From assembly GCF_002929495.1 (NCBI RefSeq), contig NZ_PJJJ01000034.1:62001-126000 (forward strand): a stretch of 64,000 nucleotides of DNA. Reading direction: 5' to 3'. The notes beneath the pieces are model-generated. The model was given only the letters and a program-made list of their open reading frames with translations, ran no database searches and was not told the origin of the DNA. The DNA comes from Cryobacterium sp. Y82 (GTDB lineage: Bacteria > Actinomycetota > Actinomycetes > Actinomycetales > Microbacteriaceae). The translations under genes were made by a program, and so were the position numbers. Of this stretch, positions 17,733 through 26,408 are shown one piece after another (position 1 is the stretch's first letter; the number at the start of each line of letters is the position of its first letter).

Positions 17733-19091
17733 GTGAAATGGCACCGTCACTTCCCTCGTGCCCTGCGGCTGAGAACCCCGCGCCCGCCTGTTCGCCGGCC
17801 TGAATTCCTGCCTCGCTGGCCTGCTGCCCGGTCTGCGGTAACGATCGCGAGCGCTGTCTTGTTGACCCTCGGGGGCTCCGGGGTTGCCCAAGCTGTCTGG
17901 ACCGCCTCGGCGGTCAACCCCACCGCATCCGCGAGGTCTGGCGCCGTGACTATCAGCCAGACGGGCTTTGCGGACCTCGCGACGACTTACACGTCCACAG
18001 TGCTCACCGCCACGAAGTTGGTTACGGTGACCAATGGGACCGTTCCCGCCCGTTACGACCTGGTGCTCGGCGCGGCTTCCTCGGCGCCCGCCGCGTTTGC
18101 TGGTGACATCACCGTGCGCACCTGGCTGATCGCCGCCCCCGGGGTCTGCGCGACGACGCCCCCGACCGGCACGCCGAGCAGGAGCTGGGCGACTGGAGTC
18201 ACCCTCAGCGGTGACCTGGCAGCAGCGGCCACGGTGCGTTACTGCGTGCAGACCTCGATCACTAGTGCCGCCGCCGGGAACACGCCGGGTACCACGATGA
18301 CGGCGCGAATGGATCTGCGGGCGCATGCCGGCAACTGGACCTCACCGGTGACGACCGTAACAACCGTGCAAAAAGTGGCTAACACCGCGCCACGGGCGTT
18401 GGTGGCCGTCAAGAAGACGCACAGCGCCATCTCGATGAGCTGGAGTGCTCCCGACGACAAAACCGTGACGCGCTATCAGGTGTATCGCGGCACCGACAAG
18501 ATCTCTGAGGTACAGAGCGCCACCACCTTTACCGACACCGACCGGGTGGCTAGCACTCAATATGAATACACGGTCCGTGCCGTCGACGGCAGCAACAACG
18601 TTCTGGCAGCATCAAACGTGCTCGCCGTGACGACGAATAAGCAGTCGCCAGCCCCTGGTGTGTGGTTCCACGTCGTCACCGCCGACGGATCCTGTGTCGA
18701 AGCAGCGGCTCCGCAAGTGGAAGGCAGAGTGCTGGCGACGACGCAGTGCTCGACGGCACCTTCATCGAGCTTCCAATTCGTTGCGGAGCCGGACGGCACC
18801 TACAAAATCGCCGCGAACACGACCGCGAGGGTGTGGGATTCCCGGGCCAAGAAGCAGGGCTCTTCCGACGTAACACTGAGCGTGGAGGATGACGGCCCAA
18901 AGAAATTGGAGCAACGATTCTCTCTCACCAGCGGTGACGACTCGATCGGGGGGTTCCAGATTCGCAGCGTGCAGGAAAATAGACAGTGCATGCAATCGGG
19001 CGCCACGGGTGCCGCGCTCACTATGCAGGCCTGCGGCACGGCACCCGTCCCGAAAAACCAGCAATTCACCCTGGTCGAGGTGGCACCGTGA
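17733..19091 (+). CDS. Exported protein with SipW-type signal, FN3 and ricin-type lectin domains
   Basis: A 452-residue protein starting with GTG three bases after the previous stop. A long basic N-terminal region leads to a membrane segment (about residues 34-55, ending GVAQAVWTAS). Residues 60-220 resemble the beta-rich mature parts of the two upstream proteins. A fibronectin type III domain follows (about 225-300, with ISMSWSAPDDKTVTRYQVYRG), then a ricin-B-like or carbohydrate-binding beta-trefoil region (about 305-452) with paired cysteines. It probably sits on the cell surface and binds glycan or another protein. Confidence 0.72.
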   Translation: MKWHRHFPRALRLRTPRPPVRRPEFLPRWPAARSAVTIASAVLLTLGGSGVAQAVWTASAVNPTASARSGAVTISQTGFADLATTYTSTVLTATKLVTVTNGTVPARYDLVLGAASSAPAAFAGDITVRTWLIAAPGVCATTPPTGTPSRSWATGVTLSGDLAAAATVRYCVQTSITSAAAGNTPGTTMTARMDLRAHAGNWTSPVTTVTTVQKVANTAPRALVAVKKTHSAISMSWSAPDDKTVTRYQVYRGTDKISEVQSATTFTDTDRVASTQYEYTVRAVDGSNNVLAASNVLAVTTNKQSPAPGVWFHVVTADGSCVEAAAPQVEGRVLATTQCSTAPSSSFQFVAEPDGTYKIAANTTARVWDSRAKKQGSSDVTLSVEDDGPKKLEQRFSLTSGDDSIGGFQIRSVQENRQCMQSGATGAALTMQACGTAPVPKNQQFTLVEVAP

Positions 19092-19825
19092 GCGCGTTCC
19101 CGATCAGCGCCCGCCTGGCAGCGATCTGCGGGGCAGTGCTGCTCCTGCTCGGGAGTGCCGGGGCCGAATCGCCGGCGCTGGCAGCGCCGAATGACGAGGT
19201 CAGCCGTGAGGTAGTAACCGATGTTCGGGTCAGTAGCGACGGCATCTATTTTGCCAGCAAACTGCCCGCCGGGCTGTTCGACTCCTTGGGCACGTTGATT
19301 CCGAATGGTTCGATGCGGTCGACCCTGTGGATTCAAAACCCGAGCGATGGGCCTGCGAACGTGCGGCTGAGCCTGCGCGAGCCGGGCGGGGGATCCGCTG
19401 ATCTGACGGAGTACCTTACCCTGGGTGTCCAAGTGGGCACGTCCCAAATTGTGACGACCGTTCCGCTAGCGGGCGGTGCGGACTGCGCGGTACTCGCGCC
19501 AGCCCAGCCACTCGCCGCGGGAGCGACCCTGCGCGTTGTGCTCACGATCGAAATGATGAACGTGACCGGGCTGACCGCCCAAAATGCACGCACCGACCTG
19601 GGAATTCTGGTCGCCCTGCGCGATGGAGAGGCCGGACCGTTTGGGCCTTCGGCGTGCGACGACGAAGGCGTATTGATCCCGGCAGTGGCAGGGGTGGCTG
19701 CTCCGCTTCGGCCGGCTGCCCTGTCGCGCACCGGTGTCGACCTGCCCATCGCCGCGCTCGTCGGCGCAGGGCTGATGCTCGGCATCGGCGGGCTTCTTGT
19801 CACGCGGCGTCGGCGAGAGCAATGA
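19088..19825 (+). CDS. Exported surface protein with C-terminal sorting-signal-like tail
   Basis: A 245-residue protein, GTG start overlapping the preceding stop (GTGA). A Sec signal peptide (ARLAAICGAVLLLLGSAGA, cut near ALAAP) opens it. The C-terminus has LSRTGVDLP, a hydrophobic helix of about 20 residues and RRRREQ. That layout is a sortase-type wall-sorting signal in which LSRTG takes the place of LPxTG. The body is beta-rich. No sortase gene is in the window, so anchoring by a distant sortase, or simple membrane retention, is inferred. It could be the base or anchor of the surface structure built by the upstream proteins. Confidence 0.68.
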   Translation: MSAFPISARLAAICGAVLLLLGSAGAESPALAAPNDEVSREVVTDVRVSSDGIYFASKLPAGLFDSLGTLIPNGSMRSTLWIQNPSDGPANVRLSLREPGGGSADLTEYLTLGVQVGTSQIVTTVPLAGGADCAVLAPAQPLAAGATLRVVLTIEMMNVTGLTAQNARTDLGILVALRDGEAGPFGPSACDDEGVLIPAVAGVAAPLRPAALSRTGVDLPIAALVGAGLMLGIGGLLVTRRRREQ

Positions 19826-20478
19826 CCGGGCAGCAGACACTCGCGTCTGTCAATCGACCTCAGGAATCTGCGGTCGCTTCGCGTGCTCCCCTCGAGAGCA
19901 GCATCTGGAGTTACCTCGGGTTCGCACTCAGCGCGGTCTTGCTCCTGCTCGTTGTCGGGCTCGGGGTGGTGCTTGTGGTGATCCCCAGGGCGACCGGTGC
20001 GACCCCGCTTACCGTGCTGACCAGCTCCATGGAGCCGGGGCTTCCGCCGGGCACTCTCGTCATCGTGCGCCCGGTCGCCGCCGAGGCACTGCGCCTCGGC
20101 GACGTCGTCACCTATCAAATGGAATCGGGCGACGCCAGGGTCGTCACGCACCGCATCATCTCGATTGTGTCGAGCTCAGACGGATCGCGTTCGTTTATCG
20201 TGCAGGGTGACAACAACAGCGCGCCCGACGATGATCCGGTGCTGGCCGAGCAGATTCAAGGCCGGCTCTGGTATGCGGTGCCCTATGTCGGCTATGTGAA
20301 CAACGTGGTCAACGGGGCAAGCCGGGCGTGGATCATCCCGGTGGTTACCACCGCGGTTTTCGGGTATGCCGGATTCATGGTCGCCGGAGGCGTGCTTGAC
20401 CACAGGCGAACCCGCACGCGGGCAGCGGATGCCGGCGAGCCGGGTGCCGCGGATGCGACGCGGGTAGGGCGCGGCTGA
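19822..20478 (+). CDS. Signal peptidase I, SipW/archaeal-like type
   Basis: A 218-residue S26-family peptidase. A membrane helix (about residues 32-55) is followed by LTSSMEPGLPPGTLVIV, with the nucleophile serine in SSMEPG, then GDVVTYQ and VVTHRI. The second catalytic position is histidine (THR) instead of the lysine of ordinary bacterial signal peptidases, which is diagnostic for the SipW/ER class. A second helix lies near the C-terminus. ATGA overlap with the preceding gene shows co-expression with its likely substrates. In bacilli SipW processes TasA and TapA; here three substrate-like proteins precede it. Confidence 0.88.
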   Translation: MTGQQTLASVNRPQESAVASRAPLESSIWSYLGFALSAVLLLLVVGLGVVLVVIPRATGATPLTVLTSSMEPGLPPGTLVIVRPVAAEALRLGDVVTYQMESGDARVVTHRIISIVSSSDGSRSFIVQGDNNSAPDDDPVLAEQIQGRLWYAVPYVGYVNNVVNGASRAWIIPVVTTAVFGYAGFMVAGGVLDHRRTRTRAADAGEPGAADATRVGRG

Positions 20479-20510
20479 GCGCTCGTGATGGCCGGCCAAC
20501 CGCTGGACTA

Positions 20511-21497
20511 TTAGGACACGCGCAGCACGATCTTGCCGCGGGTGTGACCCTCCTCGAGCAGCCGATGGGCCGCGGCGCCGTCGGCGAGTTCGAACACCGA
20601 GTCGACGTGCACCCGCACGGTTCCCGCGTCGAGCAGCGCCGAGATTTCGTCGAGCGCTCGCGCGTCGGGGGACACCTTGAAACCGGTCGCGCGTCGGCCC
20701 GCTGCTGCGGCATCCGCTGCCACGGTCGGCCAACTGCCGGTTGGGGCGTTCACGAGCAGGCCGCCGGGGCGGAGCACGGCGAGGGAACGGGTGCCGGTGT
20801 TGTCGTGCACGTTGCCGATGAGGTCGATGACCGAGTCGAGGTCGTGGACCATATCTTCGAAGCGCGTGGTGGTGTAGTCGATGACCTCGTCGGCGCCGAG
20901 TTCGCGCAGGAAGTCGAGGTTGCGGGTTGACCCGGTTGCGGTCACGTGCGCGCCCAGGACGCGGGCGAACTGCACCGCGAAGTGACCGACGCCGCCACTG
21001 CCGGCGTGCACGAGCATGCGCTGCCCGGGGCCAGCCTCGGCCAACTTGATCATTCCCCACGCGGTCAATGCTGCGAGGGGAACTGCAGCCGCCTCGGCGT
21101 GGCTGAGCCGGGCGGGCTTTCGGGTGACGCTCATGCTCGACACCGAGACGTACTCGGCGAAGCTGCCGCCGACGCGCGGCACCCGGCCCATGCCGTAGAC
21201 GGCATCGCCCGGTTGGAGTGGCGCAGCCTCGAAGGCAGCGCGCACGACCACGCCGCTGAAGTCATTGCCGAGAATAGCCGGGAAACTCTCGATCGCGGCC
21301 GCGACGCCCTTGCCCGACCGGGTCTTGGCGTCGATCGGATTGAGGCCGGCCGCGATGACCTTGACCAGAACCTCGTCGACAATCTGGCGTGGCAGCATCC
21401 GATCGGTCAGGTGCAACACCTCTGGGGCGCCGGTCTCGTCGATGACCAGGGCGCGCATGGTCTGCGGCAGTTCGAATTCAGGAGCCATGCTCCTCAT
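20511..21497 (-). CDS. Zinc-type alcohol dehydrogenase / quinone oxidoreductase family protein
   Basis: A medium-chain dehydrogenase/reductase of about 328 residues. It has the GroES-like N-terminal domain (IDAKTRSGKG, ILGNDFSGVV) and the NADPH-binding Rossmann motif AGSGGVGHFAVQFARVLGAHV. The catalytic zinc ligands of true alcohol dehydrogenases are missing, which places it with NADPH:quinone oxidoreductases. Substrate unknown. Start: ATG 21497 has a GGGGGA stretch 7 bases upstream. ATG 21488 has a GAGGAG that is too close to use, and ATG 21458 would also preserve the fold. Converges with the signal peptidase gene. Confidence 0.85.
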   Translation of the reverse strand: MRSMAPEFELPQTMRALVIDETGAPEVLHLTDRMLPRQIVDEVLVKVIAAGLNPIDAKTRSGKGVAAAIESFPAILGNDFSGVVVRAAFEAAPLQPGDAVYGMGRVPRVGGSFAEYVSVSSMSVTRKPARLSHAEAAAVPLAALTAWGMIKLAEAGPGQRMLVHAGSGGVGHFAVQFARVLGAHVTATGSTRNLDFLRELGADEVIDYTTTRFEDMVHDLDSVIDLIGNVHDNTGTRSLAVLRPGGLLVNAPTGSWPTVAADAAAAGRRATGFKVSPDARALDEISALLDAGTVRVHVDSVFELADGAAAHRLLEEGHTRGKIVLRVS

Positions 21498-21529
21498 TCT
21501 GCTGCATCCCCCGCCCACTTGCTGCGGAT

Positions 21530-21594
21530 GGGGCCCGGGCCCGGAACGCGGGCCCAGTTTATAACCTGTGCCCAGGGACGGGGCCCGGGCCCGG
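21530..21594. repeat. GGGCCC-rich intergenic repeat, copy A
   Basis: The 15-mer GGGGCCCGGGCCCGG occurs at 21530-21544 and again at 21580-21594, enclosing a GGGCCCA segment. The GGGCCCGGGCCCGG core recurs at 43541 and 47917, so this is one member of a dispersed intergenic family. Confidence 0.75.
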
Positions 21595-21614
21595 TCCGCA
21601 GAAAGAGAGGAAGG

Positions 21615-22274
21615 CTAGCGGCGGGCCTGCTCGTCGAGGTTGTCGATCAGGGCATTGGCGAGGCCGACCAAAATGGCGATCTGGTCTTCGTCGCGCTCGA
21701 TCCAGCGACATTCGGGTATAGCCGCCACCGGAACGAAGTCGAGGTGTTCTTCCCAGACCAGCAGTGTGCGATCGGCTCCGAGCACATACTGCTGCCACCA
21801 CACCTGGCGCAGATAGCTGCGCGGAATGCTGCGCCACGGCTTGCTTGTAGTCTTGATCTCGGCCAGGTGCAGGTCACCTCCGACCACGACGCCGACGCCG
21901 TCGGGTGTGGCCAGATGTCGTGGATGCGAGAGCGAGCGAAACAGGTTGGTGCTCGGCTCGATGCCATAGTTCTCCAGAACCCAGGCGGCGATGACGGGTT
22001 CTCGGGCGCGACCATGGTCGGTGTAGCTGTTGCCGGAAAAGCTCGTACCGTGCATTTTATCGTGCGCGGCGTTCACGATGGATTTCGGGGTCGACAGTTT
22101 GGCGACATCCGTTGCGGTGATGCCCTGGTTGCGCGCGCGCAGCCAGGCCACTCGGTCGGTGGAGTCGGCGACGATGCGCAGAGTGTGCGGCGCCGGTGCC
22201 GGCAGCACAGTGGATACAGCGGGGTGCGCCGCAGGCTGGTCCAGGTCGAAGAGAGACAGCGTGGAATTTGGCAC
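21615..22274 (-). CDS. YqaJ-type viral recombinase/exonuclease family protein
   Basis: About 219 residues of the lambda-exonuclease-like PD-(D/E)XK superfamily. Motifs in order: GITATDVAKL, HGRAREPVIAAWV, a TPDG segment supplying the metal-binding aspartate, LAEIKTTSKP with the ExK pair, and RQVWWQQYVLGADRTLLVW with the conserved glutamines. Such proteins resect double-stranded DNA in phages; many actinobacteria carry a stand-alone chromosomal copy. No other phage gene is nearby. The GTG at 22274 is the best start although its AGAGGA abuts it; other GTGs up to 22346 are in frame. Its true role here is unknown. Confidence 0.8.
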   Translation of the reverse strand: MPNSTLSLFDLDQPAAHPAVSTVLPAPAPHTLRIVADSTDRVAWLRARNQGITATDVAKLSTPKSIVNAAHDKMHGTSFSGNSYTDHGRAREPVIAAWVLENYGIEPSTNLFRSLSHPRHLATPDGVGVVVGGDLHLAEIKTTSKPWRSIPRSYLRQVWWQQYVLGADRTLLVWEEHLDFVPVAAIPECRWIERDEDQIAILVGLANALIDNLDEQARR

Positions 22275-22469
22275 TCCTCTATTGTGTGCCCGCGGGACCG
22301 GTTGGCGCGCCACCGCCACGGGGCGCGGTCCGATTGCCGACCGCACGCGCGGTCGAAGTCACGCCCGTCTGCCGAGCCGAAGTCACGCATCTGCATGCCA
22401 TGAGAATCGTTATCGCGACGAGATCTGGGGTCGCTAGCCTGAGACGACGGCAACCAATCGGGGGAACAG

Positions 22470-22521
22470 ATGGCGCACCAGCAGTACCCAGTTCGATTCG
22501 CGCTCGCCGCAGCCGCCACGG
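22470..22521 (+). other. Out-of-frame signal peptide start of the lipoprotein gene
   Basis: ATG 22470, preceded by GGGGGAAC, encodes MAHQQYPVRFALAAAAT, a good start of a lipoprotein signal peptide. Its frame leaves that of the downstream lipobox by one base. Skipping one G at 22521 would join it to LALLLSAC and make a normal 24-residue signal peptide. See the next feature. Confidence 0.65.
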
Positions 22522-23604
22522 TTGGCCCTGCTGCTCAGCGCATGCGCCGGCCTGCCCGGCTACCCCGCCGCCACCAGCACGCCGGTAGCGCAGCTCGTCG
22601 CCGGCATCGACTGCCAGGCGCCCAACCTCAACAGCAACTGGATGGTTTTTCCGGAAGGCGTTCCCACCCAGACCGATCTGACGGCTACGCACCCAGACGC
22701 ACCGGAGCCGGGCACTGTTCCGGCCGATTTTGAACCGGTCGCCGCGCACGTCTGTACTTTCAAGGGCAGCGTCGTCGATGACCAGGGCCGCTGGGCAGCC
22801 GTGACGGTCGAGACCCGCGGCGGCGACTTCGGCCCGCTGTTGTCGGCCCTCGCGCTACCCAGCGACCAGGCTGGGTTTAATCAGGCCTGCACCGCCGACA
22901 TGGAGTTCGTACCCGAGCTGTGGCTTGAAAACGCCACGGGCGAGGCGATGCGGGCAGCCTGGCCCCGGACCGCCTGCGGCAAGACGAAGCGGGCCACGTG
23001 GACAGCGCTTGATCAACTCGAACTGACCGATACGGTGAAACTGCCACTCGTGCTGGAGGTCACCCGACCGGCCCTCGACGCCGGCTGCGTCATGAGCGCT
23101 GGCACGCCGGAGCAGTCGCTGCAGTTCGGCGCCACCGGCTTGCAGACCTACACCACCACCGGCGAGGTCGGCGAAGACCTTCTGCCGGTTCCCGTGCCCC
23201 CGGCAGAGATTTTGTCCTACGACGGCGTCGACGGCGCGAGCGCCTGCTTCTACACGGTGGACCCAGTCACCGAGCCCGAGCCCGGGGAGCTGAGAGACAG
23301 TGAGGGCATGGAATTCAGCGACAACCTGCTGGAGTCCATGCTTACCCTGCAGTTCGGCACATTCGAAAGCGCGACCACCCTTAGAGCGGATGCCGCGGCG
23401 CTGCTTGCGGCCGCAGCATCCGCTTTGCCCGCCCCCGCGTGCACGGCCGACCTTACCCGATTCGCGGTGCTCTGGCTCGAGCGGGCCGGCACCCGGCTGG
23501 ACAGTCCGATCCAGGTTGAGCTCGACGGCTGCCAGCGACTCTTCGTTCCGGCCAGCGAGGCGCTCGTGCCCGCGCCGGCGTTGCTGGCGGTCTTGATCGG
23601 CTAA
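22522..23604 (+). CDS. Putative lipoprotein, signal peptide interrupted by a one-base shift
   Basis: The open frame gives 360 residues from a TTG at 22522 and begins MALLLSACAGLPG. LSAC is a lipobox, but only seven residues precede the cysteine, too few for a signal peptide, and no other start codon lies upstream in frame. The missing part is in the neighbouring frame from ATG 22470. The body contains two similar halves, each with CTADxxFVPELWLE-like or CTADLTRFAVLWLE segments (near residues 127 and 312), suggesting an internal duplication, and several cysteines. Function unknown. A sequencing error, a recent mutation or programmed frameshifting are all possible. Confidence 0.65.
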   Translation: MALLLSACAGLPGYPAATSTPVAQLVAGIDCQAPNLNSNWMVFPEGVPTQTDLTATHPDAPEPGTVPADFEPVAAHVCTFKGSVVDDQGRWAAVTVETRGGDFGPLLSALALPSDQAGFNQACTADMEFVPELWLENATGEAMRAAWPRTACGKTKRATWTALDQLELTDTVKLPLVLEVTRPALDAGCVMSAGTPEQSLQFGATGLQTYTTTGEVGEDLLPVPVPPAEILSYDGVDGASACFYTVDPVTEPEPGELRDSEGMEFSDNLLESMLTLQFGTFESATTLRADAAALLAAAASALPAPACTADLTRFAVLWLERAGTRLDSPIQVELDGCQRLFVPASEALVPAPALLAVLIG

Positions 23605-23672
23605 GGAAGACCACAGGCATTCGACGGCGCACTCATTGCGCGTTCATAGGCAACTGCCGGATACTCATCGGA

Positions 23673-24419
23673 ATGAGCACACGTGAGAGCACCCACACCG
23701 GCCACGGCCCGCGCCTGACCAAGGCCGACGGCAGTGCCATCCGGGTGCTGGTCGTTGACGACGAACCCACCCTCACCGATCTGCTCTCGATGGCCTTGCG
23801 CTACGAAGGCTGGGCGGTGCGCACCGCCGGTGAGGGCAGGCAGGCGCTCACCATCGCCCGCGAATTTCGGCCGGACGCCATCGTGCTCGACATCATGCTG
23901 CCCGACATCGATGGGCTGCAGGTGCTGCAACGGGTGCGCGCCGACGGCTATGAGACTCCCGTGCTCTTTCTCACCGCCAAGGACTCGCTCGACGACCGCA
24001 TCGCCGGGCTCACCGCCGGCGGCGACGACTACGTCACCAAACCGTTCAGTCTCGAGGAGGTCGTTGCCCGGCTGCGCGGTCTCATTCGCCGCTCTGCCCT
24101 CGCTGTGGCTGACTCGACCGACCCGCGCATCACCGTCGGGGACCTCACCCTCGACGAAGACAGCTACGAGGTCTTCCGCAAAGGCGAAGCCATCGAGCTG
24201 GCCGCGACCGAATTCGAACTGCTGCGCTTTCTCATGCGCAACCCGCGCCGGGTGCTGAGCAAGGCACAGATTCTCGACCGGGTCTGGAGCTACGACTTTG
24301 GCGGCAAGTCGAGCGTCGTCGAGATCTACATTTCCTACCTGCGCAAGAAGATCGATGCCGGCCGGGAGCCGATGATCCACACGGTGCGCGGCGCCGGCTA
24401 CATGCTGAAAACGGCCTGA
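23673..24419 (+). CDS. OmpR/PhoB-family response regulator
   Basis: A 248-residue response regulator. The receiver domain (about residues 22-140) has the acidic pair DDE, phosphorylated aspartate in VLDIMLPDIDG, the switch threonine in FLTAKD and lysine in TKPFSLEE. The C-terminal winged helix (about 152-248) shows LAATEFELLRFLMRNPRRVLSKAQIL and ends HTVRGAGYMLKTA. It resembles mycobacterial TcrX/TrcR-type regulators. Its stop overlaps the kinase start by one base. The 22-residue N-terminal extension is unusual but unremarkable. Signal and targets are unknown. Confidence 0.93.
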   Translation: MSTRESTHTGHGPRLTKADGSAIRVLVVDDEPTLTDLLSMALRYEGWAVRTAGEGRQALTIAREFRPDAIVLDIMLPDIDGLQVLQRVRADGYETPVLFLTAKDSLDDRIAGLTAGGDDYVTKPFSLEEVVARLRGLIRRSALAVADSTDPRITVGDLTLDEDSYEVFRKGEAIELAATEFELLRFLMRNPRRVLSKAQILDRVWSYDFGGKSSVVEIYISYLRKKIDAGREPMIHTVRGAGYMLKTA

Positions 24420-25948
24420 TGACCAAACGGAGGCCGCGCCGCCGACCCCGCTTGCCCTGGACTCTGCAGCGGCGCCTCGTGCTCACCGTCGTCGGGCTGC
24501 TCGCCCTCGTGAGCATCACAATCGGCGTGGTGAGCGTGGTCATTCTGCGCGCCTCCCTGCTCGATCGCCTCGACGTGCAGCTCGCGTCGGCCGCTGACCG
24601 CTCGGTTGCTGCGCTTAGCGGCGGTGGTGACAACGACGGTGATCGTCTCGGTGACCTGCCGGGGAGCCCCTATTTCGGCACGCCAACGGCCGACAGCATT
24701 CTCAGCGGACCCGCCCAGCCGCCGGGGCTGCTCGCCCTCGTCTACGATGGCTCCACCATCACCACCGGCTATACCGACGATCGCAGCGGCGCGATCGAAG
24801 CGCTTACCGCCCAGCAGGTGCAGCTTCTCGCCGACCACGTCAACCAGACAGCGCCCGTAACCCTCAATCTCGGCGGCGAGCTCGGTGATTATCGGGTGCA
24901 GGCCGAAACGTCCCGTTCCGGCACGCTCTACCTGGTCGGTTTGCCGCTCACCGGAGTGGCGGCGACTGCAGCCCAGCTCGCTGTGATCATCGGTCTGGTC
25001 TCGCTGGCCGGGCTCGTTGTGGTCGCCGTTATCGCGGCGTGGGTGGTGCGGCTGGCCCTCCGCCCGCTGCAACGCATGACAGCGACGGCCGCCCGGGTGG
25101 CGCAGCTGCCGCTCGACCGCGGCGAGGTGTCCCTCTCCGAGAGGGTTCCGGCCGACGACACCGACCCGCGCACCGAGGTGGGCCGGGTTGGCGCGGCGCT
25201 CAACCGCATGCTCGACCATGTGGACCGCGCCCTCGAAGCGCGGCAGGCCAGCGAACGCAAGGTGCGCCAGTTCGTCGCCGACGCGAGCCACGAATTGCGC
25301 ACGCCATTGGCCTCCATACGTGGCTATTCCGAGCTCACCCGGCGCAGCGGCCAGGAATTACCGCCCGACGCGATCCACGCGCTCGGTCGCATCGAGTCGG
25401 AGTCGGTGCGCATGACTGGGCTGGTCGAAGACCTGCTGTTGCTCGCCCGCCTCGACGAGGGCCGCGAACTCGACATGCAGCCGGTGGATCTCACCAGAGT
25501 GCTCGTCGACGCCGTCAGCGATGCCCACGCCGCCGGCCGCGATCACGTCTGGAACCTCGAACTGCCCGAAGAACCGATCGAGGCGATCGGCGACGAACCG
25601 CGCCTGCGTCAGGTGATCGCCAATCTGCTCGCCAACGCCCGGGTGCACACCCCGGCTGGCACGACCGTTGTGATCGCGCTCGCCGCCGAGGGCAACGGCG
25701 TGGTGATAACGGTGACGGATGACGGCCCCGGCATCCCCGAGGGGCTGACGGCCACCCTGTTCGAGCGTTTTGCCCGCGGCGACAGCTCACGTTTTCGCGC
25801 AGCCAACGCCGCGGGTGCGCCGAGTACCGGAAGCACCGGCCTCGGTTTGGCCATCGTGGCCGCGGTCCTCGCCGCGCACCACGGCGAGGTCACGGTCGAC
25901 AGCCGCCCCGGCCAGACAGCCTTCCGCGTCTCGTTGCCCAGGGCCTGA
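24419..25948 (+). CDS. Sensor histidine kinase
   Basis: A 509-residue membrane sensor kinase, partner of the preceding regulator. Membrane helices at about residues 20-43 and 182-206 enclose an extracellular sensor region of about 135 residues. A HAMP linker follows. The dimerisation domain has the phosphorylated histidine in FVADASHELRTPLASIRGYSEL, and the ATPase domain has the N box (NLLANARVHTP), G1 (TDDGPGIP) and G2 (STGLGLAIV). The sensor domain has no recognisable ligand fold, so the stimulus cannot be inferred. Confidence 0.93.
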   Translation: MTKRRPRRRPRLPWTLQRRLVLTVVGLLALVSITIGVVSVVILRASLLDRLDVQLASAADRSVAALSGGGDNDGDRLGDLPGSPYFGTPTADSILSGPAQPPGLLALVYDGSTITTGYTDDRSGAIEALTAQQVQLLADHVNQTAPVTLNLGGELGDYRVQAETSRSGTLYLVGLPLTGVAATAAQLAVIIGLVSLAGLVVVAVIAAWVVRLALRPLQRMTATAARVAQLPLDRGEVSLSERVPADDTDPRTEVGRVGAALNRMLDHVDRALEARQASERKVRQFVADASHELRTPLASIRGYSELTRRSGQELPPDAIHALGRIESESVRMTGLVEDLLLLARLDEGRELDMQPVDLTRVLVDAVSDAHAAGRDHVWNLELPEEPIEAIGDEPRLRQVIANLLANARVHTPAGTTVVIALAAEGNGVVITVTDDGPGIPEGLTATLFERFARGDSSRFRAANAAGAPSTGSTGLGLAIVAAVLAAHHGEVTVDSRPGQTAFRVSLPRA

Positions 25949-25956
25949 CGAGCGGG

Positions 25957-25976
25957 CCCGACTCGGGTCAGTCGGG
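25957..25976. terminator. Hairpin between convergent kinase and MarR genes
   Basis: CCCGACT at 25957-25963 pairs with AGTCGGG at 25970-25976. It overlaps the MarR stop codon and may act on transcripts from both sides. Confidence 0.45.
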
Positions 25977-26408
25977 AGTGTTCAGCCGGGCGAGCAGCTC
26001 GGCAAACCGGGTGAGATCGTCGCCAGACCAGTTCTGCAGGCGGCCGAGCAGGCGTGTCGACTTGCTGGCGCGCACCTCGGCGAGTTTTTTCACGGCCAGG
26101 GGGGTGAGCGCGAAGTACTTCACCCGTCCATCGTCGTCGTCGGTCTGCGTCTTGATCAGTCCCAGATCGTGCAGCGCTCTGGCCTGGCGGCTGATGATGC
26201 TCTTGTCGACCACCAGATTCTCGGCCAGGGCGCCAGCGTGGGTCGGACCGCAACGCTCGAGCGTGCGCAGGAGCTTGAGCCCGAACGGTTGCAGGGCCGG
26301 GTCGATGAACAGGGCAGTGTCGCGCATACTGGCGCGGATGTTCCCCGCCAGCGCCGTCATCTGCTCCTCGACGGCCGCCACGGCAGCATCCGTGGTGATT
26401 ATGGTCAT
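25968..26408 (-). CDS. MarR-family transcriptional regulator
   Basis: A 146-residue winged-helix regulator with the MarR order of helices: TLERCGPTHAGALAENLVVDKSIISRQARALHDLGLIKTQ is the DNA-binding part, followed by the DDGRVKYFALTPLAVKKL wing. It is translated after the drug exporter, overlapping it by four bases (ATGA), so the pump and its likely repressor share one transcript. MarR proteins usually release DNA on binding small aromatic compounds; the effector is unknown. Confidence 0.9.
   Translation of the reverse strand: MTIITTDAAVAAVEEQMTALAGNIRASMRDTALFIDPALQPFGLKLLRTLERCGPTHAGALAENLVVDKSIISRQARALHDLGLIKTQTDDDDGRVKYFALTPLAVKKLAEVRASKSTRLLGRLQNWSGDDLTRFAELLARLNTPD

Noticed and set aside
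21615-22274. Prophage remnant indicated by the YqaJ-type nuclease
   Set aside because: No integrase, structural, lysis or att-like sequences nearby; stand-alone copies are usual in actinobacterial chromosomes.
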